DNA from: an uncultured Sphingomonadaceae bacterium
GTDB lineage: Bacteria > Pseudomonadota > Alphaproteobacteria > Sphingomonadales > Sphingomonadaceae
Length of the DNA stretch: 64,000 nucleotides
Direction of reading: 5' to 3'
NCBI GenBank assembly: GCA_947489315.1
Contig: CANLCX010000005.1
Span: 1-64,000 of the forward strand
A program made the position numbers and the translations under genes. The first letter of the stretch is position 1; every line of letters begins with the position of its first letter. This document shows positions 44,553 to 53,441 of this stretch, piece by piece. The notes under the pieces are model-generated. The model did no database searches. It was not told the DNA's origin and saw only the letters and a list, made by a program, of their open reading frames with translations.

Positions 44553-45431
44553 ATGACGAGTATAACTGCACGATTTTCCATGCCCCCGATGAATTTTTCC
44601 AGTATTTTGCTGGCTGTCGGACTGGTTGCCATCATCATACCGACAATGATGTTTGTTTCGCAAGAAAGCTGGTCACAAGAAACCGGTGCACACGGGCCCA
44701 TCGTGCTATTTACAGGGCTTTGGTTGCTACGCAGGCGATGGTTGGTTGCGAAACCAGTTATGAAACCTGCTCCTACATTACCGATCTTGTTGCTTGCAGC
44801 GGTATGTTTACCACTATTTCTGTTCGCTCGGATAACGCAAATCGTCGAAATTGAGGGCTATTTAATGTATAGCCTGGTGCTGATAGCGCTTTATAGCCTT
44901 GTCGGTCGCGCAGCCATGAAATTGATGTGGTTTCCGCTATTCTACATGCTGTTCGTATTCCCGCCGCCTGATACGCTTATAGCGCTTATCACGCAGCCGC
45001 TAAAGATTCTTATCTCGCAGGCGGCTATCAGCTTCCTGCATATTGTAGGATATCCCATTGGCGGCGCGGGTGTCATGATTCAGATTGGCCAGTACCAATT
45101 GCTGGTTGCGGCTGCTTGTTCAGGGCTCAATTCTTTGGTCTCGCTTTCGGCCATCTCGCTATTTTACATTTATGTTCGGCATCAAGCAAATTGGCGCTAT
45201 TCATTGCTCCTGAGTTCCATGATTATTCCGGTGGCCATTATCGCCAATTTCATTCGGGTTCTCATATTGATCTTGCTGACTTATCATTATGGAGAGGCCG
45301 CGGCTCAAGGGTTCATGCATAATTTTGCCGGTATCACGATGTTTATGATAGCTGTTCTGACAATCTTTGCGATCGACAGTGTGTTGGAGCCAATTTGGCG
45401 CCGGTTCCAGAATAGAGGAAGTGCGGCATGA
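44553..45431 (+). CDS. xrtV: Exosortase, probably V-type (XrtV)
   Basis: 292-residue multi-spanning membrane transpeptidase/protease that recognises PEP-CTERM tails. About eight hydrophobic segments. Active-site residues are in place: Cys189 in VAAACSGLNSLVSLSAIS, Arg235 in IIANFIRVLILILL, His256 in AAQGFMHNFAGITMF. The Sphingomonadales setting, the PEPxxWA substrate nearby and the following EpsI gene point to the V-type subgroup rather than XrtA; subtype is inferred. ATGA overlap with the next gene. Confidence 0.9.
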   Translation: MTSITARFSMPPMNFSSILLAVGLVAIIIPTMMFVSQESWSQETGAHGPIVLFTGLWLLRRRWLVAKPVMKPAPTLPILLLAAVCLPLFLFARITQIVEIEGYLMYSLVLIALYSLVGRAAMKLMWFPLFYMLFVFPPPDTLIALITQPLKILISQAAISFLHIVGYPIGGAGVMIQIGQYQLLVAAACSGLNSLVSLSAISLFYIYVRHQANWRYSLLLSSMIIPVAIIANFIRVLILILLTYHYGEAAAQGFMHNFAGITMFMIAVLTIFAIDSVLEPIWRRFQNRGSAA

Positions 45432-46165
45432 CCGTCGAAGCGCAGACAGAGATCAATATGACAGATGAAAAACCAGAAAAAACATCGGCGGTCAATCGCC
45501 GTCATTTAATCATGGGTGGTGCCTTTTGTCTTGCTGCTGGCTTGGCTTATGCTCGTACACCGCAAGTTATTTTTCCAGTGGTGAAAAAAGAAGATTTCGA
45601 AAAATTGATACCGGAAACCATAGGATCCTGGCAGTTTAAAACCTCCAGCGGTGTTGTTCTTCCACCACCTGACGCTCTGTCTGATCGCCTTTATGATAAT
45701 CTTGTCACCCGGGTTTATTCTGCCCCCGAAGACCCATCTATCATGTTCTTGACGGCCTATAGCAACACGCAAGACGGCGTTTTGCAAGTACATCGTCCTG
45801 AAATCTGCTATCCTGCTGGCGGATATAATCTGACGGCCACTCGCCCTATCGCTATCGAAGATGGTTTGGGCGGGAACATATCAGCCAACGTCTTCACGGC
45901 CACTGGTCGTGATCGTACGGAACACGTTCTCTACTGGACCCGTATCGGGAATCAATTTCCGTTGACCTGGGCTCAGCAGCGACTAGCAGTTGTCCGCGCT
46001 AATCTGGGAGGTATTATTCCTGATGGCGTTTTGGTTAGGGCATCGCTGATAGCACCAACAATGGAAGAGGCGATGCCACATCTGTCGAAATTTGCGGCTC
46101 AGCTGAACCAGAATATGAATGAGCAGGGAAGATCTTTGCTAAGTGGGATAAAAAGCAACGTTTAG
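45428..46165 (+). CDS. epsI: Exosortase-associated protein EpsI (V-type)
   Basis: 245 residues. N-terminal membrane anchor (HLIMGGAFCLAAGLAYARTP) and periplasmic EpsI domain with IPETIGSWQFKTSSGVVLPP and the family's HRPEICYPAGGY motif. In many exosortases EpsI is fused to the C-terminus; here it is a separate gene whose ATG overlaps the exosortase stop by 4 bases, so the two are translated together. ATG 45458 is a possible internal start. Confidence 0.88.
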   Translation: MTVEAQTEINMTDEKPEKTSAVNRRHLIMGGAFCLAAGLAYARTPQVIFPVVKKEDFEKLIPETIGSWQFKTSSGVVLPPPDALSDRLYDNLVTRVYSAPEDPSIMFLTAYSNTQDGVLQVHRPEICYPAGGYNLTATRPIAIEDGLGGNISANVFTATGRDRTEHVLYWTRIGNQFPLTWAQQRLAVVRANLGGIIPDGVLVRASLIAPTMEEAMPHLSKFAAQLNQNMNEQGRSLLSGIKSNV

Positions 46166-46193
46166 CAGGTTCTATATCCCGTCCAGTATCGGT

Positions 46194-46448
46194 CTATTCC
46201 TTGGGCTGCTTGAATTTATCAAATGGCTTTAGCACCATCATAATGAAGGTGATAACCGTTGCGATCACCGCGACGGCAGCAAATTGGTAACCCTCGTTGC
46301 CAAGGTAATTGGCGCCGGCACAACCAACCGATGCGACAAGATATTGCCACAGATGGTCAGGTGGATCATCCTCGACCGAACGGTCGAGAAATAATACTAT
46401 CAAACCGCCAAAAATTGCGACTGTTAGCCAATCGTAAATGGTTTCCAA
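46194..46448 (-). CDS. Small membrane protein, putative exosortase-V accessory
   Basis: 84 residues with two or three membrane segments: WLTVAIFGGLIVLFLDRS, WQYLVASVGCAGANYLGNEG and FAAVAVIATVITFIMMVLKP, ending in a short basic tail. The length and position beside the exosortase/EpsI pair match the small protein I recall being annotated as an XrtV sorting-system accessory protein; no mechanism is known to me. It is on the opposite strand, 28 bases after epsI, and divergent from the EpsD-type gene. Confidence 0.7.
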   Translation of the reverse strand: METIYDWLTVAIFGGLIVLFLDRSVEDDPPDHLWQYLVASVGCAGANYLGNEGYQFAAVAVIATVITFIMMVLKPFDKFKQPKE

Positions 46449-46555
46449 TTCAGCCCTCCGTTGCTATGTACGTTGCTGTATATTTTTATGGGTCGTCTAA
46501 CAAGCCAATGATTCGTTTTGTCTTTTTACTGGACAAAACTCGAGGAGAAGTAACC

Positions 46556-47452
46556 ATGTTGAACACTATATCTGTCAAAAAACGCGCGTTAATGTGTCTG
46601 ACCGCAGGCGCGGTAATGCTTACCGGTTGTGAAAAAACAGCCGAAGGTCAAGTGGCAGCTATTGTGAATGGTGAAGAAGTAACGCTGCAAGAAATTAATG
46701 CAGCGTTGAGCGAAGCAAATGTCCCAGAGGGCGCGGACAAAGAGGTCCTTCAACAACAAGCGCTACAGCAAATTGTTGACCGCCGCTTGCTTGCCCAAGC
46801 GGCGAAAGAAAGTGGCATAGATCAAGATCCTTCCTATCTCATCCGCCAACGCCAACTTAGCGAAGCTTTGTTGGTTCGTATGTATGCGGATAAGGCCGGA
46901 ACAACGATCAAGGTCCCGGATCAGGCCGCGATCGACCGCTATACGGAATCCAACCCGTTCACTTTTGCAAATCGCACAGTTTATGCGGTTGATCAGATCA
47001 TTTTTCCAGCGCCCGCCAACCTTGGTGATTTGAAACAGCTGGAAGTGGCGAACACATTGGCTGACGTTGAACGGATACTAACCGAGATGGGTATCCAATT
47101 TGCTCGCAAATCCGCTCAAATGGATTCTGTTCAAGTGCCACCAGCAATGATGGCGCAGATTGTTTCGCTATCTCCTGGCGAACCTTTTGTGATTCCAACT
47201 GGTGCGACTGTGACAGCCAATGTTATCAAGGCTCAGCAGAAAGTTCCTTTTAATGCCGAGCAAGCTGGGCCGATTGCCGTCAAAGCCATTCGCAATGAAG
47301 AAATGGCAAAGATCATGAAGCAGCGGTTGACGGAGGCGAAAGCAAAGGCTGAAATTACGTATCAGAGCGGTTTTTCTCCAGCTGAGGAGAAGGATGAGGC
47401 GGCAGAAGCGCCAGATGTCATAAAGAAAGCCGTTGAAGTACCAGCTGGCTAG
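46556..47452 (+). CDS. epsD: EpsD-type peptidyl-prolyl isomerase lipoprotein
   Basis: 298 residues from ATG 46556, with aggagaagtaacc directly upstream. Lipoprotein signal with LTGC (Cys23 or nearby), N-terminal SurA-like helices (GQVAAIVNGEEVTLQEINAA; QQALQQIVDRRLLAQAAKES) and a degenerate parvulin-like domain (VYAVDQIIFPAPANLGDLKQ; SLSPGEPFVIPTGATVTAN). EpsD-family PPIases accompany exosortase/polysaccharide loci and are thought to fold exported components. Long acidic C-terminus (EEKDEAAEAPD). The frame is open upstream to 46259 but has no ribosome site there and lacks an export signal. Confidence 0.88.
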   Translation: MLNTISVKKRALMCLTAGAVMLTGCEKTAEGQVAAIVNGEEVTLQEINAALSEANVPEGADKEVLQQQALQQIVDRRLLAQAAKESGIDQDPSYLIRQRQLSEALLVRMYADKAGTTIKVPDQAAIDRYTESNPFTFANRTVYAVDQIIFPAPANLGDLKQLEVANTLADVERILTEMGIQFARKSAQMDSVQVPPAMMAQIVSLSPGEPFVIPTGATVTANVIKAQQKVPFNAEQAGPIAVKAIRNEEMAKIMKQRLTEAKAKAEITYQSGFSPAEEKDEAAEAPDVIKKAVEVPAG

Positions 47453-47487
47453 GCCGTTTCTATTTTGGTGTGAGCTACGAGGCATTT

Positions 47488-47604
47488 ATGAAAGCGACAG
47501 CTAAGCTTATCGCTATGATGATGACCAATACAAGAATGGAAGATATGCGTGCGCCCTCCGGCCATTGTAGCCTTTGCATTGAAGGACATGCTGGTCAAAT
47601 TTAA
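47488..47604 (+). CDS. Possible small open reading frame (38 codons)
   Basis: ATG 47488 preceded by gaggcattt opens MKATAKLIAMMMTNTRMEDM and ends IEGHAGQI. It contains a Cys-x-x-Cys (HCSLCIEGH). It lies in the 244-base gap between epsD and a glycosyltransferase gene. Composition is only weakly protein-like; it could be chance. Confidence 0.2.
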   Translation: MKATAKLIAMMMTNTRMEDMRAPSGHCSLCIEGHAGQI

Positions 47605-47696
47605 TCCCTCGACCTCGGAAGCGAAACATAATTAACGCGTTTGATTTCGTCTGCTGTTGCGGTAACGAAGCGTCAAATATCGGGGATTTAGCTATA

Positions 47697-48788
47697 ATGA
47701 GATTGTTATTCGCTCTGCCGGGCTTTCATAAATATGAACGCGGTGCAGAAATTGCCCTTTTATCCGTCGCAGCAGAACTAGCAAAAACCGGTGATGACGT
47801 AACAGTTATCGGATCCGGGCAAGCCCGGCCTGATGATCCCTATAAATTCATACATGCCAGTTCAATCCGTCGCGAAAACTTTGAGAAATTCCCTTCCATT
47901 CCGCTCTTTCGCAGCGAAACAGTGTATGAAGAAGCCACATTTGCGGCAAACTTGGCCTTACGATACAAGCCATCGGATTTTGACGCAGTACTGACCTGCT
48001 CATTTCCCTTTACTAACATGGTTCTGCGCCGCCCAGTTTTGGGCGGAAAAAAGCCCTTGAACTTGTTCGTGACACAAAATGGTGAATGGCCGGCGGTTTC
48101 CAATGATGCGGAATATCGGTTCTTTTCCTGCGACGGGCTCGTCTGCACCAATCCGGACTATTACGAGACCAACAAGGATCGCTGGAATTGCGCCCTTATT
48201 CCTAATGGAATCTCGATCGATCGATTTAAATTAGGAACCGGTGACAGAGCCGCGTTAGGGTTCCCCGCTGATCGTAAAGTCATATTGATGGTCAGTGCGC
48301 TCATTCCCACAAAGCGGGTCATGGACGGTATCAGGGCTGTCGCGCCAATGGGCGATGCCCATCTTGTGGTCGCTGGCGACGGACCGATGCGTGAGGAAGT
48401 AAAAGCTTTGGCCGCAGAGCTACTACCCGACCGTTTCACCCAACTAACCGTGACACCCGATCAAATGCCGACACTTTATCAGTCGGCAGATGTGTTCTTG
48501 CACATGTCGTTGCTTGAATCCTTCGGAAATGTTTTTCCCGAAGCCATGGCTTGTGGCTTGCCGATTGTGGGTCACGATACCCCTCGCCTGCGCTGGATTG
48601 TTGGTGACGAAGAGTTTCTAGTCGATACGCAGGATATTCCGTCTGTAACGAAAGCGCTTACGAGCGCATTGGCCGCAAGAGATGCATTGCCAGCCAAGAT
48701 ATCAGACCGTGCGACCAGTTTTTCCTGGTCAAATATTGCTCGTCAATATCGCGAATATTTGGCGGAATTAATTGGCAATCAGACGTGA
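47697..48788 (+). CDS. Glycosyltransferase family 4
   Basis: 363 residues, GT-B fold. N-terminal acceptor domain begins [20 protein letters not shown]; the C-terminal nucleotide-sugar domain starts near [20 protein letters not shown] and carries [17 protein letters not shown], the [20 protein letters not shown] and [18 protein letters not shown] motifs (E-x7-E). Cytoplasmic retaining transferase extending the polysaccharide repeat. Convergent overlap of 10 bases with the next gene. Confidence 0.92.
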   Translation: MRLLFALPGFHKYERGAEIALLSVAAELAKTGDDVTVIGSGQARPDDPYKFIHASSIRRENFEKFPSIPLFRSETVYEEATFAANLALRYKPSDFDAVLTCSFPFTNMVLRRPVLGGKKPLNLFVTQNGEWPAVSNDAEYRFFSCDGLVCTNPDYYETNKDRWNCALIPNGISIDRFKLGTGDRAALGFPADRKVILMVSALIPTKRVMDGIRAVAPMGDAHLVVAGDGPMREEVKALAAELLPDRFTQLTVTPDQMPTLYQSADVFLHMSLLESFGNVFPEAMACGLPIVGHDTPRLRWIVGDEEFLVDTQDIPSVTKALTSALAARDALPAKISDRATSFSWSNIARQYREYLAELIGNQT

Positions 48789-49750
48789 GCAGGCATTTTA
48801 TCGAGTTTCTCGAAATAGGCGATTGTTTTTTCCAAACCTTCTTTCAGCTCGATGGAAGGCTCCCAACCGAGTTCTGATCTCGCTAGCTCAATATTGGGTT
48901 GACGTTGCTTTGGATCATCTTGCGGCAACGGCAGGTCGATAATTTTTGAGCCAGAATCGGTCATTTCAACGACCAGTTCAGCCAGTTCACGAATGGAAAA
49001 CTCATTAGGATTGCCGATATTCACGGGCCCAGTAAATCCTTCCCGGCTACCCATTAGCTTCATCAAACCATCGACCAGATCATCGACATAGCAAAAGCTG
49101 CGAGTCTGGCTGCCATTACCGAAAATGGTTATATCTTCGCCTCTTATTGCCTGCATTATGAAGTTGGATACGACCCGGCCGTCCGAAGGGTGCATGCGAG
49201 GGCCATAGGTGTTGAAAATACGGGCCACTTTTATTTCTATAGCATGCTGCCGATGATAGTCGAAAAACAGGGTCTCAGCACAGCGCTTGCCTTCGTCATA
49301 GCAGGAGCGGATGCCAATCGGATTGACGTTACCCCAATAATCCTCGGTCTGGGGATGAACAACGGGGTCGCCATAGACTTCACTCGTTGATGCTTGCAAA
49401 ATCCGGCATTTAAGACGTTTAGCTAGGCCCAGCATATTAATCGCACCATGGACGGAAACCTTGGTAGTTTGCACGGGATCATGCTGATAATGGATTGGAG
49501 AAGCCGGACAGGCGAGATTATAAATCTCGTCCACCTCGACAAAAAGCGGCAAGCAGACATCATGCCGCATGAATTCAAAACGGGGATGCTGCAGCAAATG
49601 GGCGATATTGCTCTTTGATCCGGTAAACAGGTTATCGACGCAAAGGACTTCGTGTCCCTGCTCAATCAACCGGTCGATAAGATGGGAGCCAAGGAAACCG
49701 CAGCCGCCGGTGACCAATACACGTTTCTGTAAAAAATAATCGCGGCTCAT
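48779..49750 (-). CDS. UDP-glucuronate decarboxylase / UDP-xylose synthase (SDR)
   Basis: 323 residues from ATG 49750 (ggag upstream). Extended short-chain dehydrogenase: NAD loop [39 protein letters not shown], catalytic Ser/Tyr/Lys in [11 protein letters not shown] and [15 protein letters not shown], then [20 protein letters not shown]. The HDPVQTTK and YDEGKR signatures are those of UXS enzymes, which turn UDP-glucuronate into UDP-xylose. This predicts xylose or a derivative in the polymer. Frame open to 49810 but without a start signal. Confidence 0.92.
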   Translation of the reverse strand: MSRDYFLQKRVLVTGGCGFLGSHLIDRLIEQGHEVLCVDNLFTGSKSNIAHLLQHPRFEFMRHDVCLPLFVEVDEIYNLACPASPIHYQHDPVQTTKVSVHGAINMLGLAKRLKCRILQASTSEVYGDPVVHPQTEDYWGNVNPIGIRSCYDEGKRCAETLFFDYHRQHAIEIKVARIFNTYGPRMHPSDGRVVSNFIMQAIRGEDITIFGNGSQTRSFCYVDDLVDGLMKLMGSREGFTGPVNIGNPNEFSIRELAELVVEMTDSGSKIIDLPLPQDDPKQRQPNIELARSELGWEPSIELKEGLEKTIAYFEKLDKMPAHV

Positions 49751-49936
49751 GCCAATATCTCCGGTAAAATCAATGCGCTGTTCGATACATGTGGCCACCT
49801 TAGCTAGCAATAGTGATGATATATTTAATCCGAGGCCGCTGAAATTCCATTAATTTCAAGATTTTATGTAGGGGATAATCATCGTGACGCGGCATCACAG
49901 ATTTGTTACGCTAACGCGCATGTTAAACTCGTCGCC

Positions 49937-51154
49937 ATGAAAGGCTTAACCTCGACCATGGATTTTTTCAGGACTGTTCCAGCCTTGATGGTGATATTCA
50001 TAGCTGGCCCCGCAGTCGCGGAGCAAGCTGCGATGCCGGAGGGCGTTGAGCTTCCGTCAATTCCGAGCAATTTCGATGTGACGCCAGACTATGTCCCCGG
50101 GTGGGGACACGGAAGAATACCCCCAAGCGCCGCCCCTGACGTTGTCGGTGCCTTTCGCTTTATCTGTAGTGCGGGCCAACTGAGCTATGATGATCCGATC
50201 GTATATCCCGGTGAACCCGGCAAATCTCATTTGCATCAATTTTTTGGCAACACAGCTGCGGATGCGCATTCTACATATGAAAGCCTGCGCAAAACTGGAG
50301 GCAGCACGTGTAACAACCGACTAAACCGTTCTGCCTACTGGATGCCAGCGATGATGAATGGACGGGGAAAGGTTGTGAAGCCATTGTTCGTTAGCATTTA
50401 TTACAAGCGTCTACCGGATACTGCAGAAAATTGTATTGCTCGAGGCGACAAATCTATAAAAAAATGTGTCGGTGTCCCGAGGGGGCTTCGCTTTATCTTC
50501 GGTCACGATATGTTGGATAAATCGGGCAAGAAAACGGGGAATGGCTATTTTAATTGTAGTGGACCGGGCGCCAAGTCTGGTAAATATCCTGATATCGTAA
50601 CAGCTGCGCAGAATTGCCCGAATGGCGCCAGAATTGGTGCAGTAATTAATGCACCAAGTTGTTGGGATGGCCGTAACCTGGATAGTGATGATCATCGATC
50701 CCATGTTGCCTATACCAGCTATGGACAAGACGGCAGGCCGAGATGCCCAAAATCCCATCCTTATAAAATGCCTACATTCACGCTAGGCGCTTGGTATGAA
50801 ACGGATGACACCTTGGATCGTTCAGGAATATGGGATCCGGAAAATCCAAGTTGGCATCTGTCCTCGGACTATATGCCCGGCATGAAACCGGCAAAGCCAG
50901 GCTCAACATTTCACACAGATTGGTTTGGTGCCTGGGATGATGAAGCGCTGGCGTTGTGGACGGCCCATTGTATCAACAAAATGCTTAATTGTTCCGGCGG
51001 CGAATTAGGCAATGGCCAACAGCTAAAACCGACCGAGGGCTATAACAACAAAGGGAAGCAGAGAATATTTGACCCTCCCCCCAATCCTGGTTTGCATCAT
51101 CACGGACATCAGGCCGATGCGAGCGTTTCGCGTAAAAATAATGGGGATTTATGA
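49937..51154 (+). CDS. Secreted DUF1996 domain protein
   Basis: 405 residues with a signal peptide (TVPALMVIFIAGPAVAEQAA). DUF1996 domain from about 55 to 330: GAFRFICSAGQLSYDDPIVY, PGEPGKSHLHQFFGNT, SAYWMPAMMNGRGKVVKPLF, RFIFGHDM, PSCWDGRNLDSDDHRSHVAY. Many conserved His, Asp and Cys residues suggest a metal-binding, disulfide-stabilised extracellular protein, possibly a carbohydrate-active enzyme; the biochemical role is not established as far as I know. The stop overlaps the next gene as ATGA, so it is co-translated with a membrane glycosyltransferase. Confidence 0.85.
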   Translation: MKGLTSTMDFFRTVPALMVIFIAGPAVAEQAAMPEGVELPSIPSNFDVTPDYVPGWGHGRIPPSAAPDVVGAFRFICSAGQLSYDDPIVYPGEPGKSHLHQFFGNTAADAHSTYESLRKTGGSTCNNRLNRSAYWMPAMMNGRGKVVKPLFVSIYYKRLPDTAENCIARGDKSIKKCVGVPRGLRFIFGHDMLDKSGKKTGNGYFNCSGPGAKSGKYPDIVTAAQNCPNGARIGAVINAPSCWDGRNLDSDDHRSHVAYTSYGQDGRPRCPKSHPYKMPTFTLGAWYETDDTLDRSGIWDPENPSWHLSSDYMPGMKPAKPGSTFHTDWFGAWDDEALALWTAHCINKMLNCSGGELGNGQQLKPTEGYNNKGKQRIFDPPPNPGLHHHGHQADASVSRKNNGDL

Positions 51155-52383
51155 CGGTTTTTGAGAACGGGCTGTCCATTATATCCTGGCTCTTGGCGAT
51201 CCCATTTATTCTTCTTTTCGCTATTTTTACATTGGAACTGTTATTCGGTCTGCTTCGCAGCCGGGATTGGAGAAACTCAGTTTCGAATGAATCCACTGCC
51301 GATCACTCAATAGCCATATTGATCCCAGCTCATAATGAGGCCTCTATTATCGTTCGAACTCTATCGTCGCTGCGCGAAAATATTCCGGTAGGAACCCGTA
51401 TATTAGTTGTAGCGGATAATTGCAGTGACAATACCGCTGAATTGGCCAGGGAAGCTGGCGCGGAAGCATTTGAGCGGACCGATGAAACGCTGTGCGGCAA
51501 AGGATATGCGCTGGCTTGGGGGCGGGATATATTAGCCGCTGATCCTCCGGATTGCGTGATTGTACTGGATGCAGACTGCGCGTTGAACAACGATAGTGCA
51601 GCGAAACTGGCATTAGCGGCCATGCGCAAATCTATTCCGGTCCAAGCAACCAATCTTATTTTTAGCGTGGCCGAAGCGCCACCTGTTGTTCAAATATCAA
51701 ATTTTGCCATGTTGGTGAAAAACCTCGTTCGCCAACGGGGAATGACAAGGCTCGGTGGTGCTGCGCTGCTGACCGGAACTGGCATGGCCTTTCCATGGCA
51801 GATTTTTGCAACCGCGCCGCTTGCCAGCGGCGACCTTGCGGAAGACTTGGCGCTGGGCATAGCAATTACCAAGCAAGGACATGCGCCCTATTTTCTGGAA
51901 TCTGCCGGCGTCTCTAGTGAAGCGGCTGCGGAGGAAGATACTTTGGTCCAGCGGACCCGGTGGGAGCATGGGTTCCTAACCACTGCCCGGCTTCATGCGA
52001 TTCCACTTATCCTCTCTGGGATAAGGCAATTTTCGCGGTCTCAGTTTTTCCTTGGACTGCACCTTATCGTGCCGCCACTGGCTTTGCTGATGGCAACGGG
52101 CATAGGCATCTTGTTTGTCCTGGCTGGTGCGGCTTTCTGGGGCAGCACGGCCCTGCCCTTTGCGTTGTTGTTGACGATAGTGATAGCCGCCATATTGCTC
52201 ACCATCGGCGCTTGGTTGTTGGAAGGACGAAAGGTTTTGACCTTCGGTGCTTTGATAAGAACACCTCTTTACGTCTTGTGGAAAATCCCAGTCTATTTAA
52301 AGCTTGTGCGTGGAAGTGAAACCCAATGGATCAGAACGCGGCGGTCTGGCGAGGATGTCATTTCGGATTCAACAAACGATTGA
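51151..52383 (+). CDS. Membrane glycosyltransferase family 2
   Basis: 410 residues, cellulose-synthase-like processive GT2. N-terminal membrane helix (WLLAIPFILLFAIFTLELLF), catalytic domain at about 50-275 with ILIPAHNEASIIVRTLSSLR, VVADNCSDNTAELAREAGAE, the DxD VIVLDADCALNN, GDLAEDLALGIAI (ED motif) and VQRTRWEHGFLTT (QxxRW), then three or four membrane helices. Overlaps the DUF1996 gene by 4 bases. A hairpin terminator lies about 95 bases after the stop. Confidence 0.92.
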   Translation: MTVFENGLSIISWLLAIPFILLFAIFTLELLFGLLRSRDWRNSVSNESTADHSIAILIPAHNEASIIVRTLSSLRENIPVGTRILVVADNCSDNTAELAREAGAEAFERTDETLCGKGYALAWGRDILAADPPDCVIVLDADCALNNDSAAKLALAAMRKSIPVQATNLIFSVAEAPPVVQISNFAMLVKNLVRQRGMTRLGGAALLTGTGMAFPWQIFATAPLASGDLAEDLALGIAITKQGHAPYFLESAGVSSEAAAEEDTLVQRTRWEHGFLTTARLHAIPLILSGIRQFSRSQFFLGLHLIVPPLALLMATGIGILFVLAGAAFWGSTALPFALLLTIVIAAILLTIGAWLLEGRKVLTFGALIRTPLYVLWKIPVYLKLVRGSETQWIRTRRSGEDVISDSTND

Positions 52384-52477
52384 TATAGCCTTGTAGACAC
52401 GAGTGGTTATAGCTTTCCTACATCATTAAATTCGTGCAAAAGGCTCCCGTTATTCGAGGGTAAAAATCGAGTGTGAG

Positions 52478-52506
52478 AAAGGCTTTTAGCTGGAACCGCC
52501 TTTTTC
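52478..52506 (+). terminator. Rho-independent terminator-like hairpin
   Basis: aaaggc (52478-52483) pairs with gccttt (52498-52503) across a 14-base loop and is followed by an uninterrupted run of T. Oriented to end transcription of the DUF1996-GT2 pair. The stem is short, so termination may be partial. Confidence 0.45.
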
Positions 52507-52634
52507 ATTGTGTTGATTCAGCGTATAATCTGTATAAACTGTCAGAATTAACGCCCCCAACATGAACGGAATGATATTGCGGCTTGTTTCGCAAAATCAG
52601 CATGAAGACATATGGAACGGAGGTTTTGAACCAG

Positions 52635-53441
52635 TCAGCGCTTGCCTGACTTGTTATGGTCTAGAAAAATTTTGAAAATTCGGGGGCCCTCGACGAGATA
52701 ACGGCGCCACAGTCGAGAAGGTTCGCTGAACAGCCTGAAAGACCATTCCAGACCCGCTTTTTGCATCCAGAGGGGGGCACGTTTTTTGGCTGATGTTATG
52801 AACTCGAGCGAGGCCCCGATACACAATCCTACGCCTTTGCACTTGCCGGATTTCCGGCATTGATGCGCTATGATCTCGCTTTGCGGTGAACCAATTGCAA
52901 ACAGAATATAATTGGCCTCGGCAGTTGAAACAAAGTCGACAACATCGGTCATGGCCTGTGGCTTTTTTAGAATGCCCATAGGTGGAATATGCTGCTCATA
53001 GGTAGGTTTCGGGAAAAGCCGGGACAGATCATCCAACAAGCTTTCGTCACCGCCAATAATTGCAACTTTGTCGCCCTGCCCTAACCTGTTGTGGAACAAA
53101 GATGCTGTCAGATCGCTTCCCGGCACAACGGTCAGCTCAATACCGGCAAATCGCGCCAGAGCCCTGACAACGCGGCTGTCGCATAATGTCAAAGATGCGG
53201 CATCATATGCCTGCCGAAACGAAGCGCTTCGGGCTTCGGGTATTTCAGGATAAAGATTGACGAAATGGTCGACATTCGGTGTGACGACATAAGAGAACTT
53301 GCCCTTCTTAGCCATAAGATCGATGGCATCCAGTGCTTCGGGCAAGTTTAATGGCGCAATATCGATGCCCAAAAAGGCTATGCTTGTGTCAGGCCATGGA
53401 GGCGCACTCTTATTGGATGTTTGCTCTGTGATCTCGGGCAT
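52635..53441 (-). CDS. WecG/TagA/CpsF family glycosyltransferase
   Basis: 268 residues, GT26. Landmarks are FLGIDIAPLNLPEALDAIDL, YVVTPNVDHFVNLYPEIPEA, LTLCDSRVVRALARFAGIEL, VVPGSDLTASLFHNRLGQGD, VAIIGGDESLLDDLSRLF, ILFAIGSPQSEIIAHQCRKS and the C-terminal amphipathic part APLWMQKAGLEWSFRLFSEP. Adds the second sugar (ManNAc(A)-like in known members) to the lipid-linked acceptor. Its start codon and the stop of the TPR gene share one base. Confidence 0.92.
   Translation of the reverse strand: MPEITEQTSNKSAPPWPDTSIAFLGIDIAPLNLPEALDAIDLMAKKGKFSYVVTPNVDHFVNLYPEIPEARSASFRQAYDAASLTLCDSRVVRALARFAGIELTVVPGSDLTASLFHNRLGQGDKVAIIGGDESLLDDLSRLFPKPTYEQHIPPMGILKKPQAMTDVVDFVSTAEANYILFAIGSPQSEIIAHQCRKSGKCKGVGLCIGASLEFITSAKKRAPLWMQKAGLEWSFRLFSEPSRLWRRYLVEGPRIFKIFLDHNKSGKR

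Noticed and set aside
46259-46555. N-terminal extension of the EpsD-type gene
   Set aside because: It would bury the lipoprotein signal about 100 residues in and run antisense to the accessory gene; the aggagaagtaacc site marks ATG 46556.
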